This document shows, piece by piece, positions 52,398 to 60,971 of a stretch of DNA of 64,000 nucleotides. The notes beneath the pieces are model-generated. The model was not told the DNA's origin. It saw only the letters and a program-made list of their open reading frames with translations, and searched no databases. Source of the stretch: UBA4285 sp050944355 (GTDB taxonomy: Bacteria; Bacillota; Clostridia; Lachnospirales; Lachnospiraceae); the NCBI GenBank assembly GCA_050944355.1, contig JBMNQX010000001.1, positions 1 through 64,000 on the forward strand. The letters run 5' to 3'. Every line of letters starts with the position of its first letter. Position 1 is the stretch's first letter. The translations under genes were made by a program, and so were the position numbers.

Positions 52398-53081
52398 ATG
52401 GAAGAGCAAAACAGTATCTATGGTGAATACGATCCATATCTTCAGAAAGTTCTCGATGAGCTGACCGGCAAGATACTGGAATACTGCAACCGGGTGAAGA
52501 AAGAGGAGGGTATCAGTCTGGTTGAGCATTTCAGCGCGCGGATAAAAACCGATGCGAGTATGCGCGAAAAATGTGTGCGCAAAGGGCTTCCCGTGAATGC
52601 GCACTCAGCGCTGAAAGAGCTGACGGATTCAGTCGGAATACGTCTGATCAGCGGTTTTATTGATGATGTTTACCGCAATGTGGAAGAAATCCGGAAGTTG
52701 CCGGGAATCCGCGTGGTAAAGGAAAAGGACTACATCCGCCACGCAAAGGACAACGGCTACCGGAGTTATCATATGATCATCGCGATGAAAACACCGTTTC
52801 CGGATGTCGATGGAAATAACCCGGGCGAGTATTACGCAGAGATCCAGCTGCGCACAATTGCAATGGATTCGTGGGCCGCGCTTGAACATAAGCTGAAGTA
52901 CAAGAAGAACATCAGCAACACAAAACTGATTGTGGCGGAGCTCAAACGGTGCGCGGACGAGATGGCGTCGACGGATATGTCGATGCAGACAATCCGCGAT
53001 CTGATTTATGAAAACGAAGGAAAAGAATTTGGACTGAGAAGCACGGAGGACTACAATGAGGCTTCTTCTGGCAGAGGATGA
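52398..53081 (+). CDS. relQ: small alarmone synthetase (GTP pyrophosphokinase, RelQ-like)
   Basis: Makes (p)ppGpp from GTP or GDP and ATP. About 227 residues, containing only the synthetase domain: 'LTDSVGIRLISGF', 'KDNGYRSYHMIIAM' and 'YYAEIQLRTIAMDSWAALEH' match the RelA_SpoT synthetase fold, and no hydrolase domain is present. The start is uncertain: ATG 52398 aligns with RelQ starts, but no ribosome site is visible, and ATG 52374 and 52380 are open. The 3' end overlaps the response regulator gene by 26 bases. Confidence 0.9.
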   Translation: MEEQNSIYGEYDPYLQKVLDELTGKILEYCNRVKKEEGISLVEHFSARIKTDASMREKCVRKGLPVNAHSALKELTDSVGIRLISGFIDDVYRNVEEIRKLPGIRVVKEKDYIRHAKDNGYRSYHMIIAMKTPFPDVDGNNPGEYYAEIQLRTIAMDSWAALEHKLKYKKNISNTKLIVAELKRCADEMASTDMSMQTIRDLIYENEGKEFGLRSTEDYNEASSGRG

Positions 53082-53733
53082 GAGGGATCTTTCACACGCT
53101 TTGGCGGCTGTGTTAAAGCTGCAGGGATATGAGATGGATCCTGCCTATGACGGAGAAGAGGCATATAAACTGGCACACAGCAATGCCTATGACGTCATGA
53201 TATTTGACATAATGATGCCCAAGAAAGACGGCATCACGTTATTAAAGGAACTGAGGGCTGAGGGAAACCGCACGCCGGTGCTGCTTCTCACAGCCAAAGC
53301 TGAGATTGAAAACCGGGTAGAAGGGCTGGATTCCGGCGCGGATGACTATCTGACCAAACCTTTCGCCATGAAGGAACTCCTGGCGAGAATCCGCTCGCTG
53401 ACGCGCCGTTCAGGGGAAAATTATACTCCTACCCGCATCAGCATGGGCTCTGTAACGCTTGACACGGAGAATCTCGAGCTGAAATCCGAGACATCCGTGA
53501 GACTCGGCAGCAAAGAAGCGGAACTGCTTGAGTTTTTTATGCAGAATCCGGGAAAAGAAATTTCGACACAGGATCTTCTCAACCACGTGTGGGGTGACGA
53601 GAAGGAAAAGGATCCCGAAATCGTGTGGGTTTATGTGAGCTATCTCCGCAAAAAGCTTCAGTGGGTCGGAGCCAATCTGAGTATTGAAGGAGAGCACGGA
53701 GGAGGCTTTAAGCTGGTTGAATCCGGGAAGTGA
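53056..53733 (+). CDS. OmpR-family response regulator
   Basis: A 225-residue two-component regulator. The receiver domain has acidic residues in 'LLAEDERDL', phosphorylation site D51 in 'MIFDIMMPKKDG', and Lys in 'DDYLTKPFAM'. The C-terminal winged helix includes 'RLGSKEAELLEFFMQNPGK' and 'VWVYVSYLRKKL'. Ribosome site GGAGG lies inside relQ. Partner of the kinase at 53740. Targets are unknown. Confidence 0.95.
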   Translation: MRLLLAEDERDLSHALAAVLKLQGYEMDPAYDGEEAYKLAHSNAYDVMIFDIMMPKKDGITLLKELRAEGNRTPVLLLTAKAEIENRVEGLDSGADDYLTKPFAMKELLARIRSLTRRSGENYTPTRISMGSVTLDTENLELKSETSVRLGSKEAELLEFFMQNPGKEISTQDLLNHVWGDEKEKDPEIVWVYVSYLRKKLQWVGANLSIEGEHGGGFKLVESGK

Positions 53734-53739
53734 GGACTC

Positions 53740-54960
53740 GTGTACAAAAAGGTACGGAAAAAATTCATAAAAGTGCTGATGGCCGCTTTCCTGATCATCA
53801 TGTTTTTTCTGATGCTGGGACTCGACCTCTCTTACATTTACCGGCTGTACAAGACATTTGACACGAGATTCAATATCATTCTGGCGAGCGAACAGTCGAT
53901 CAGCGATGACAAACGCCCGGATGTCACTATTTACAACATGGATTTGAAATATGAGATCCGCTACTTTACGGTGACACTGGATTCGTCCGGCAATGTGACC
54001 GATGTCGATGTAAGCCGTGTCTCCACGGCTGATGAGCAGGAAGCGGCGGAACTCGCGATGGAATGGGGGACGAGTTCGGAAAGTTATGACCGCATCATTC
54101 CATATGATGAAGGCTATTATTGTCTTCGCGTCATAAAGACGGACACCGGGTGGTTTAACGTCTGGCTGGAGGTCACTTCTCTCATGGAGAGTGTCCACTA
54201 TATGTTCATCATTTCGTTCGCCGCCATGATTGCCATCGACCTTTTGATCTTCATTTTCCTGTGGCTGTATTCAAAGAAAGCGGTCGCCCCGATTATGGAG
54301 AGCATGGAGAAACAGAAGCAGTTCATCACAAATGCCGGGCATGAGCTCAAGACGCCTCTGGCAGTCATTTCCGCCAATACAGAGGTGCTCGAGATGACGT
54401 ACGGCGAGAATGAATGGACGCAGAGCACCATGCATCAGGTTAAGCGGCTGTCCGCGCTGGTTGCCAATCTGATTCAGATGGCGCGGATGGAAGAGGACAC
54501 AGACGTCGTGACACTGCAGGATGTCCAGGCATCGGAAATCGTTGAGGATGCCTCGTCGTCGTTTAAGACAGTGGCGGAAAACCAGGGCAAGAAACTGGAA
54601 ACAGACATTGAAAAGGACATTGTCATTCACACGGACAAGGCCATGTACACGGAAATAGCGAATATTCTGCTGGACAACGCGGTCAAGTACTGCGATGACG
54701 GCGGATGCATCCGTGTGAAGCTCGGGAAAGACAAGAAGCGCGCCTGCCTTTCGGTGAGCAACGATTACAAAGACGGAGAAGGCCAGGATTACAGCCGCTT
54801 TTTTGAGCGGTTCTACCGCGCGGACACGGCCCATAACAATAACAAGAAGAGCGGTTATGGCATTGGACTTTCTATGGCCCGCAGCATTGTCGGTATGCTC
54901 AAAGGCGAGATTAAAGTCGATTATAAAGACGGCAGAATACTGTTTCAGGTTCTGCTGTGA
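53740..54960 (+). CDS. sensor histidine kinase
   Basis: A 406-residue membrane kinase. Helix 1 lies at about 11-33, an extracellular sensor domain at about 34-150, helix 2 at about 155-180. The phospho-acceptor H201 is in 'NAGHELKTPLAVISANTEVL'; the N box 'ANILLDNAVKYC' and G box 'GYGIGLSMARSIVG' are intact. No clear HAMP domain separates helix 2 from the His. GTG start six bases after the regulator's stop. The stimulus is unknown. Confidence 0.93.
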   Translation: MYKKVRKKFIKVLMAAFLIIMFFLMLGLDLSYIYRLYKTFDTRFNIILASEQSISDDKRPDVTIYNMDLKYEIRYFTVTLDSSGNVTDVDVSRVSTADEQEAAELAMEWGTSSESYDRIIPYDEGYYCLRVIKTDTGWFNVWLEVTSLMESVHYMFIISFAAMIAIDLLIFIFLWLYSKKAVAPIMESMEKQKQFITNAGHELKTPLAVISANTEVLEMTYGENEWTQSTMHQVKRLSALVANLIQMARMEEDTDVVTLQDVQASEIVEDASSSFKTVAENQGKKLETDIEKDIVIHTDKAMYTEIANILLDNAVKYCDDGGCIRVKLGKDKKRACLSVSNDYKDGEGQDYSRFFERFYRADTAHNNNKKSGYGIGLSMARSIVGMLKGEIKVDYKDGRILFQVLL

Positions 54961-54983
54961 GGTTCCCCGGGAGGAGAGACAGC

Positions 54984-55391
54984 ATGATCAGTCAGAAAAA
55001 AGTCAGACTTATGGCGATCTCTGCTATCTATAAGAAACACGGCGGAGAGCTGAATCTTTTTGCCGCAAAAATTCCGAGAAACCGTTACTGCGCGGTAAAA
55101 TCAATTGAAACGGGAATTTTGACGGCGGCCGCGCTGATTTTTATGAAAATTCTGCAGAATCTGATCAGCGGTCAGTGGGACGCGGTAAACGAGCAGATCC
55201 GGTCTGTGGGAATTCGGACATTTTTCACCTCGTTTCATCCTGTATTTGACGTGTTTCTGATCGTGGTTTATATGTTGTTTGCGTTCTACTGGTATGGGAA
55301 GCGGTATGAAACGGTTTCAGAAGAGGCAAAAAAAGAGTTGAACAGGCGCGAACTTATCCGGAAACTGGATGATACGCGCCGGATTGGCTGA
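54984..55391 (+). CDS. small membrane protein of unknown function
   Basis: A 135-residue protein with two predicted membrane helices, about 41-60 ('GILTAAALIFMKILQNLI') and about 87-105 ('FDVFLIVVYMLFAFYWYG'), basic at the N-terminus and with a charged C-terminal helix ending 'RELIRKLDDTRRIG'. I do not recognise a family. ATG 54984 follows GGGAGGAGAG. It overlaps the next gene by one base and lies between the two-component genes and cdaA. Confidence 0.75.
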   Translation: MISQKKVRLMAISAIYKKHGGELNLFAAKIPRNRYCAVKSIETGILTAAALIFMKILQNLISGQWDAVNEQIRSVGIRTFFTSFHPVFDVFLIVVYMLFAFYWYGKRYETVSEEAKKELNRRELIRKLDDTRRIG

Positions 55392-56392
55392 TGGGTATGG
55401 GATTTTTACTTGAATTACGGGAAAAGTTAATATCCTTTTACGAATCGCACCGCAAATGGATCAGCCGGGGCCTTCGATTTATTTTGGCGCTTCTCACACT
55501 GACTGCCATAAACTCGGGACTTGGATACGGCGGAATTCCCAGCATCCCGGCTCTGAGCCTGCTGCTGTCAGCTGTATGTGCTTTTTTCCCCGTCTATGTC
55601 ACGGCTGTCATTGGGGTTGTGCTGATTGTCCTGCATATTTACGGCTTTTCCAAACTTCTTGCCTTTTCCATTGTGCTTCTTTTTCTGATTCTGTATCTGC
55701 TGTATTTCCGTTTCGTGCCAAAGGATGTAGTGATTCCGATGGTGACGATGCTTTGCGCATATTTCAGAGTTCCTCTGATTATTCCGGTTTTCTTTGCGGT
55801 GACAGTATCCGGTCTGCCGCTCGCCGGGGTTCCTGTCGGGCTGTTTTTGTTTTATACTCTGAACGGCATCGGGAGCATTGAAAAGGCGCAGACGGTTCAG
55901 GAATCCATGAATGCGGCGGATCTTATTTCGTACACGTACAATATGATTGTAGGCAATCGGGAGATGGCTGTCGTGATCATCTGCGCGATTGTGGCGATGA
56001 TCGTGACGGTCGTGATCCGGAATCTTGTCATACCGCACGCGTTCAGTTATTCCGTCGTGGCCGGTTCTGTCACGGAGGCGGTGCTTCTGCTGATCCTGAA
56101 TATGCTCCTGAATGCCGGAATTCAGCTGCTTCCTTCACTGATCAGTATTGCGGCCGGAACATTTGCAGGTGAAATGGCGGTACTTTTTCAGTATAATATT
56201 GATTATACGAAGTCCGAACATTTGCGGATGGAGGACTCTGAGTACTATTATTATGTGACTGCGGTTCCCAGGCGCAGGCAGGCGAGAAAGGAACTGAAAA
56301 TCACGCATATCAATGCGAGAAAGATCAAGAATGGCGCGGACTCTCCGGGAGAGGAACGCAAGGGAAACAGCAGTCCGTCTGACAAGAACTAA
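55391..56392 (+). CDS. polytopic membrane protein of unknown function
   Basis: A 333-residue protein with about nine hydrophobic segments spread over residues 25-275 and a basic cytoplasmic tail (about 290-333, 'PRRRQARKELK'). ATG 55391 overlaps the upstream stop; ATG 55397 is an alternative. I do not recognise a family. Its place directly before cdaA-cdaR suggests a link to c-di-AMP or cell envelope functions, by position only. Confidence 0.75.
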   Translation: MGMGFLLELREKLISFYESHRKWISRGLRFILALLTLTAINSGLGYGGIPSIPALSLLLSAVCAFFPVYVTAVIGVVLIVLHIYGFSKLLAFSIVLLFLILYLLYFRFVPKDVVIPMVTMLCAYFRVPLIIPVFFAVTVSGLPLAGVPVGLFLFYTLNGIGSIEKAQTVQESMNAADLISYTYNMIVGNREMAVVIICAIVAMIVTVVIRNLVIPHAFSYSVVAGSVTEAVLLLILNMLLNAGIQLLPSLISIAAGTFAGEMAVLFQYNIDYTKSEHLRMEDSEYYYYVTAVPRRRQARKELKITHINARKIKNGADSPGEERKGNSSPSDKN

Positions 56393-56419
56393 AAGAAACT
56401 GCGAGAGGATTTTCAGGCC

Positions 56420-57298
56420 GTGAATTATGCAACCAGAATTTTTTCGGATTATTATATTCCGTCGCTGCATTTCTCGAATGTGATCGAGATTGCCTTTATG
56501 GCGTTCGTTCTGTATTACGTACTGCTCTGGATCAAGAATACCAGGGCATTTGCGCTTATGCGGGGCCTTATTATTCTTGCAGCTTTTTCGATTCTGGCAG
56601 TGGTATTTCAGCTCAATACACTTATATGGATTGTCCAGCGCACGTTTTCTGTCGGCTTTATCGCGCTCGTCATCATCTTTCAGCCTGAACTGCGGCGCGT
56701 TCTGGAGCAGCTCGGCCAGGGGCAGCTGATGGGACGGCTTTTTAAAACCGGGAACCGCGGGGATTCCAAGAGCGAGCGTTTCAGCAAGCACACGGAAGAT
56801 GAACTGATTCGCGCTGCATTTGCCATGAAAGCGACAAAGACCGGGGCTCTGATTGTCATCGAGAGGAATATGGAGCTGGTTGAGTATATAAAGACAGGCA
56901 TTCCGATTGACGGTATTGTGTCCAGTCAGCTTCTGATCAATATTTTTGAACACAACACGCCGCTTCACGACGGCGCTGTAATTGTGCGCGGCGACCGGAT
57001 TGTGTCAGCCACCTGTTATCTGCCTCTGACAGAGAATGTCAATCTGAGCAAGGCGCTGGGAACGCGCCACAGAGCCGGCGTCGGGATCTCAGAGGTGACG
57101 GATTCGCTGACAATTATTGTCTCGGAGGAGACGGGGATGGTTTCCGTCGCGGAGAGGGGCAGACTCGATTACAATGTGAGCCGCGAGACGCTGCTGCGCC
57201 GGCTCGAGGCAATCCGGTATCACAGCGGCTTTACGATCAAGCCGTTCAGATTTTTCAAAAACAGGAAAAAGGAAGCCGATGAAAGAAAAGATTCTTAA
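56420..57298 (+). CDS. cdaA: diadenylate cyclase CdaA
   Basis: Makes c-di-AMP from two ATP at the membrane, controlling osmolyte and K+ transport and wall homeostasis. The 292-residue protein has three N-terminal membrane helices (about 20-95) and a DAC domain with 'LHDGAVIV' (D184-G-A) and 'GTRHRAGVGISEVTDS' (RHR near 216). GTG start after GAGAGG. It overlaps cdaR by 20 bases, the common Firmicutes arrangement, though glmM does not follow. Confidence 0.96.
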   Translation: MNYATRIFSDYYIPSLHFSNVIEIAFMAFVLYYVLLWIKNTRAFALMRGLIILAAFSILAVVFQLNTLIWIVQRTFSVGFIALVIIFQPELRRVLEQLGQGQLMGRLFKTGNRGDSKSERFSKHTEDELIRAAFAMKATKTGALIVIERNMELVEYIKTGIPIDGIVSSQLLINIFEHNTPLHDGAVIVRGDRIVSATCYLPLTENVNLSKALGTRHRAGVGISEVTDSLTIIVSEETGMVSVAERGRLDYNVSRETLLRRLEAIRYHSGFTIKPFRFFKNRKKEADERKDS

Positions 57299-58619
57299 CA
57301 ACTTAACACTCAAGCTGCTGGCTCTCATTCTTTCCATCGTCATCTGGATCCTGATTGTCAACGCGTACGATCCATATATGTCCATGACGTTCAGCGGCAT
57401 CACGGTGCAGCTGGAAAATGAGGAGACGCTGACGGACAAAGGGTACACGTACACAGTGCTCGACGGCAGCCGGATTTCCGTGACGGTTTCCGGGCCTTCG
57501 AGCAAGCTTTCGTCTCTCAGCTCGTCGAATATCATTGCGACAGCGGATCTTTCTACGCTGAGTGACACTTCCGATTATGTTGACATCACGGTGCGGGTTG
57601 AAAAAAACGGGAGAGCGGTCGAAGATGTGACGGCAACGCCGAGTCAGACGTCCGTGCGGTTAAGTATTGAGAACAGAAGTTCAAAGACACTGGATATACA
57701 GCTGACTACGGTCGGGTCTCTCGAGGATAATTATGCTCTGCTGAACAGCTCGATTTCACCGGAAACCGTGACAATAACGGGTGCGTCGTCCGACGTCGAT
57801 GAGGTCGCGTATGCAAGTGCGATATACGATTTGACCGGAATCAGTGAAGATATCGACGACACCGCTTCGATTGTGCTGTATGATTCTTCCGGCAATACGA
57901 TTGATTCGGATTCACTGACGCTTTCAACCCGGGAAGTTCACTACACGGCTGACGTAGAGCTCAGCAAGGAAGTATCACTGGTGCTGACGACCTCAGGAAA
58001 ACCGGCGGCCGGATACAAGGTGAGCTCGATAACGCCGGAGAGTGACACAATTGTGATCACCGGTGATTCGACGGTTATCAATTCAATCAGCGAGGTGGCG
58101 ATCCCGTCAGATGCCCTGAATGTTGAAGGTTTGTCGGATTCGACGACGTTCAGGCTCTGGATTGAAGACTATCTGCCGTCCGACGTTTCGCTCGCCAGCG
58201 AGAGCATGATTACCGTGCGCGTAGAGATTGAACCAGAGGCAGCCGGAACGATCACGCTCCCGGCTTCTGAGATTTCCGTCACAGGTGTGGAAGACGGGCT
58301 GACGGGCACTGTCAGTACAGAGAATCTCACGATTCAGGTGGAAGGATCGCAGTCTGCGATCGATTCACTCACAGCGGAGTCTCTGCAGGCTTCCGTCAGT
58401 GCGGAAGGCCTCTCGGAAGGATCTCACACCGTTGATATTTCTTTTTCACCGCCGTCCGGCGTCTATGTGACGGGAGAATACGAGGCAACACTTACCCTGT
58501 CAGAGAAGTCATCTCAGACGAGCACACAGAGCGCTTCCTCAACACAGACGTCTGTCACAAGAACTTCTTCCGCTCAGACGACCGCTGAACAGGAAAGTGA
58601 CAGCGGGACGGAAGAATAA
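57279..58619 (+). CDS. cdaR: CdaR, YbbR-domain regulator of CdaA
   Basis: A 446-residue protein with one N-terminal helix ('LLALILSIVIWILIVNAY', about 9-27) and an extracellular part of about four YbbR repeats, each around 85 residues, ending in a Ser/Thr/Gln-rich tail (about 415-446). In other Firmicutes CdaR binds CdaA and modulates its activity. Start ATG 57279 is inside cdaA, coupled in translation. Confidence 0.92.
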   Translation: MKEKILNNLTLKLLALILSIVIWILIVNAYDPYMSMTFSGITVQLENEETLTDKGYTYTVLDGSRISVTVSGPSSKLSSLSSSNIIATADLSTLSDTSDYVDITVRVEKNGRAVEDVTATPSQTSVRLSIENRSSKTLDIQLTTVGSLEDNYALLNSSISPETVTITGASSDVDEVAYASAIYDLTGISEDIDDTASIVLYDSSGNTIDSDSLTLSTREVHYTADVELSKEVSLVLTTSGKPAAGYKVSSITPESDTIVITGDSTVINSISEVAIPSDALNVEGLSDSTTFRLWIEDYLPSDVSLASESMITVRVEIEPEAAGTITLPASEISVTGVEDGLTGTVSTENLTIQVEGSQSAIDSLTAESLQASVSAEGLSEGSHTVDISFSPPSGVYVTGEYEATLTLSEKSSQTSTQSASSTQTSVTRTSSAQTTAEQESDSGTEE

Positions 58620-58703
58620 ATATGGAAGTTCAGAAAGAAGAATGATTCTGTAAATCCGATGACGGATACATTTGTCATGGAATTCCGGAAAGGAGATACG
58701 GGT

Positions 58704-58979
58704 ATGGTCAGAAAGCAGGTACATATTGACTGCCCGAGCGGGCTGCACCTGCGGCCGGCGACCGCCATGTGCACGGAAGCGCAGAAATACGAAAGCAATA
58801 TCCGTCTTATCTTCGACAACAAAACGGCCAATGCGAAGAGTATTCTCTCAATTCTGGCATGCCGCATATCAAATGGGGCGGATGTCGTCTTCGAGGCGGA
58901 AGGGCCTGATGAAGAACAGGCGCTTTCGGCGACGATTGAAGTTCTGCTTCAGTCGCTGAAGACCCCGGGAGAACAGTAA
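58704..58979 (+). CDS. ptsH: phosphocarrier protein HPr
   Basis: A 91-residue HPr. Active-site H15 in 'PSGLHLRPATAM' takes phosphate from Enzyme I, and S46 in 'NAKSILSILAC' is the site for HPr kinase, so it can serve both sugar transport and CcpA signalling. ATG 58704 follows AAAGGAGA. No ptsI or other PTS genes are nearby. The cre-like site at 1068 could be one of its indirect targets through CcpA. Confidence 0.93.
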   Translation: MVRKQVHIDCPSGLHLRPATAMCTEAQKYESNIRLIFDNKTANAKSILSILACRISNGADVVFEAEGPDEEQALSATIEVLLQSLKTPGEQ

Positions 58980-59033
58980 AGATGGTCTGACGGGGAAATT
59001 CTAAAAGCATTTCGATACAGGAGGAGCAGCAGA

Positions 59034-60761
59034 ATGGGGTACATGGAAACGTACCGCGAATGGATGAATAATCCGTATTTCAGTGAAGAGGCACGGCAGG
59101 AACTGAAGGACATAGAAAATGATCCGGCTGAAATTGAGGACCGGTTTTACCGCGACCTGGAGTTTGGCACCGGCGGTCTCCGCGGAATTGTCGGAATCGG
59201 CACAAACCGCATGAATATTTACACGGTCCGCAAAGCTACCCAGGGACTTGCGAACTTTATCATCAGGGAAGGCGGCCAGGACAGGGGAGTTGCGATTTCG
59301 TTTGACTGCAGACGGATGAGTCCGGAATTTGCCGAAGAGACAGCTTGCTGCCTTGCCGCGAACGGGATTGCCGCCTATATCTTTCCGTACCTGAAACCTA
59401 CGCCGGAACTCTCATTTGCCGTGAGAAAGCTCCACTGCATCGCCGGTGTCATGATCACTGCGAGCCACAATCCGCCGGAATACAACGGGTATAAGGTTTA
59501 CTGGGAGGACGGCGCGCAGATCACGGCGCCAAAGGACAAAGAGATTATCGCCGAGGTCAAGGCGGTTTCTGATTTTGCCGATGTGAAGATGATCGACAAA
59601 GAAGAGGCGATGGAAAAGAACCTCTACCGCGTCATCGGATATGACGTCGACGACGCGTACATTGCGGCGCTTCATCAGAACTGTCTGAATGAAGATCTGA
59701 TCCGCCGCGTGCAGGATGATCTGAAGATTGTGTATACGCCGTTTCACGGGACAGGAAACGTGCCGGTGAGAAGAATCCTGAGAGAGCTTGGCTTCACTCA
59801 TGTCTATGTCGTTCCGGAGCAGGAGAAGCCGGATCCGGAATTTACGACGCTTGCCGTTCCGAATCCGGAGTATCCGGAGTCTTTCACGCACGCGCTCGCG
59901 CTGGCAAAGAAGGTTGACGCCGACATCATTCTGGCGACGGACCCGGACGCCGACCGCCTCGGCGTGATGGCAAAGGACAGCAGGACGGGAGAGTACAAAT
60001 CGTTCACCGGCAACATGTCAGGCATATTGATCGCCGAGTATCTGCTCTCACAGCGGAAAGAGAAGGGGCTGCTGCACAAGAACGGCGCGCTGGTCACGAC
60101 GATTGTCTCCAGCAGCATGGCTGTTCCGGTCGCAAAGGAATACGGCCTGCATCTTGTCGAAACGCTCACCGGCTTCAAGTACATCGGCGAACAGATCAAG
60201 TTTTTCGAGCAGAATCACGACTGGGTGTATGAATTCGGATTTGAGGAATCCTATGGCTGTCTCGTCGGGACACATGCCAGAGACAAGGACGCCCCGTCGG
60301 CGGTCATGGCACTCTGCGAGGCCGCTGCCTACTACAAGAGCAAGGGACTGACGCTCTGGGATCAGATGATCAATATCTATGAGAAATACGGCTACTACCG
60401 CGAGGGGCAGAAGTCCATCACGATGAAGGGCGCTGAAGGCGCGAAGAAGATAGCCGCCCTCATGGAAAAGCTCAGGAACAATCCGCCGAGACAGATCGGG
60501 CACTGGGATGTGAGGGAATTCCGCGACTATCAGAAGGGAACGACGCTTGACGCCGCGACGGGAAAGACAGGGAAGACGGGACTTCCGAAGAGCAATGTGC
60601 TCTACTACGATCTCTCTGATGGCGCATGGTGCTGTGCGAGACCGTCGGGCACGGAGCCGAAGATCAAATTTTACATGGGCGTGCGCGGCACAAGTCTTGA
60701 GGACTCGGAAAAACAGCTGGAAGAATTGACACAGGCTGTTGTCATGAGGGCAGAAGCCTGA
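59034..60761 (+). CDS. pgcA: phosphoglucomutase/phosphomannomutase (alpha-D-phosphohexomutase)
   Basis: Interconverts glucose 1- and 6-phosphate, or the mannose forms. The 575-residue enzyme of the PgcA/PGM2 type has the phosphoserine loop 'TASHNPPEYNGYK' (S144), metal loop 'DPDADRLGV', sugar loop 'GFEESYGCLVGTHARDKDA' and phosphate loop 'RPSGTEPKIKFY'. Ribosome site AGGAGGAG. It is monocistronic or follows ptsH, and ends at a clear terminator. Confidence 0.95.
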   Translation: MGYMETYREWMNNPYFSEEARQELKDIENDPAEIEDRFYRDLEFGTGGLRGIVGIGTNRMNIYTVRKATQGLANFIIREGGQDRGVAISFDCRRMSPEFAEETACCLAANGIAAYIFPYLKPTPELSFAVRKLHCIAGVMITASHNPPEYNGYKVYWEDGAQITAPKDKEIIAEVKAVSDFADVKMIDKEEAMEKNLYRVIGYDVDDAYIAALHQNCLNEDLIRRVQDDLKIVYTPFHGTGNVPVRRILRELGFTHVYVVPEQEKPDPEFTTLAVPNPEYPESFTHALALAKKVDADIILATDPDADRLGVMAKDSRTGEYKSFTGNMSGILIAEYLLSQRKEKGLLHKNGALVTTIVSSSMAVPVAKEYGLHLVETLTGFKYIGEQIKFFEQNHDWVYEFGFEESYGCLVGTHARDKDAPSAVMALCEAAAYYKSKGLTLWDQMINIYEKYGYYREGQKSITMKGAEGAKKIAALMEKLRNNPPRQIGHWDVREFRDYQKGTTLDAATGKTGKTGLPKSNVLYYDLSDGAWCCARPSGTEPKIKFYMGVRGTSLEDSEKQLEELTQAVVMRAEA

Positions 60762-60785
60762 GAAAACAGAACATTTCACATGAGA

Positions 60786-60837
60786 AGGGCTGCTGTATTC
60801 CTGCTTTTAAGTGATGAATGCAGCAGCCTCTTTTTGA
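60786..60837 (+). terminator. terminator after pgcA
   Basis: Stem GGCTGCTG/CAGCAGCC with a 25-base loop, followed by TCTTTTTG. Confidence 0.85.
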
Positions 60838-60893
60838 ATTCTTAAAGTTTCTTTAGAATCATTGGATTTTTATCATAGATCGTACACAATTCG

Positions 60894-60921
60894 TTCACAA
60901 ACCTCTGATATATTCTTATGT
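60894..60921 (+). promoter_or_regulatory. possible promoter of htrA
   Basis: TTCACA (60894-60899), 16-base spacer, TTATGT (60916-60921). The whole gap from 60840 to 60960 is AT-rich. Confidence 0.35.
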
Positions 60922-60971
60922 GCAATGAAGAAAAAGCCTGTAAAAAGGCAATCATTTACTGAGGAGACGAA

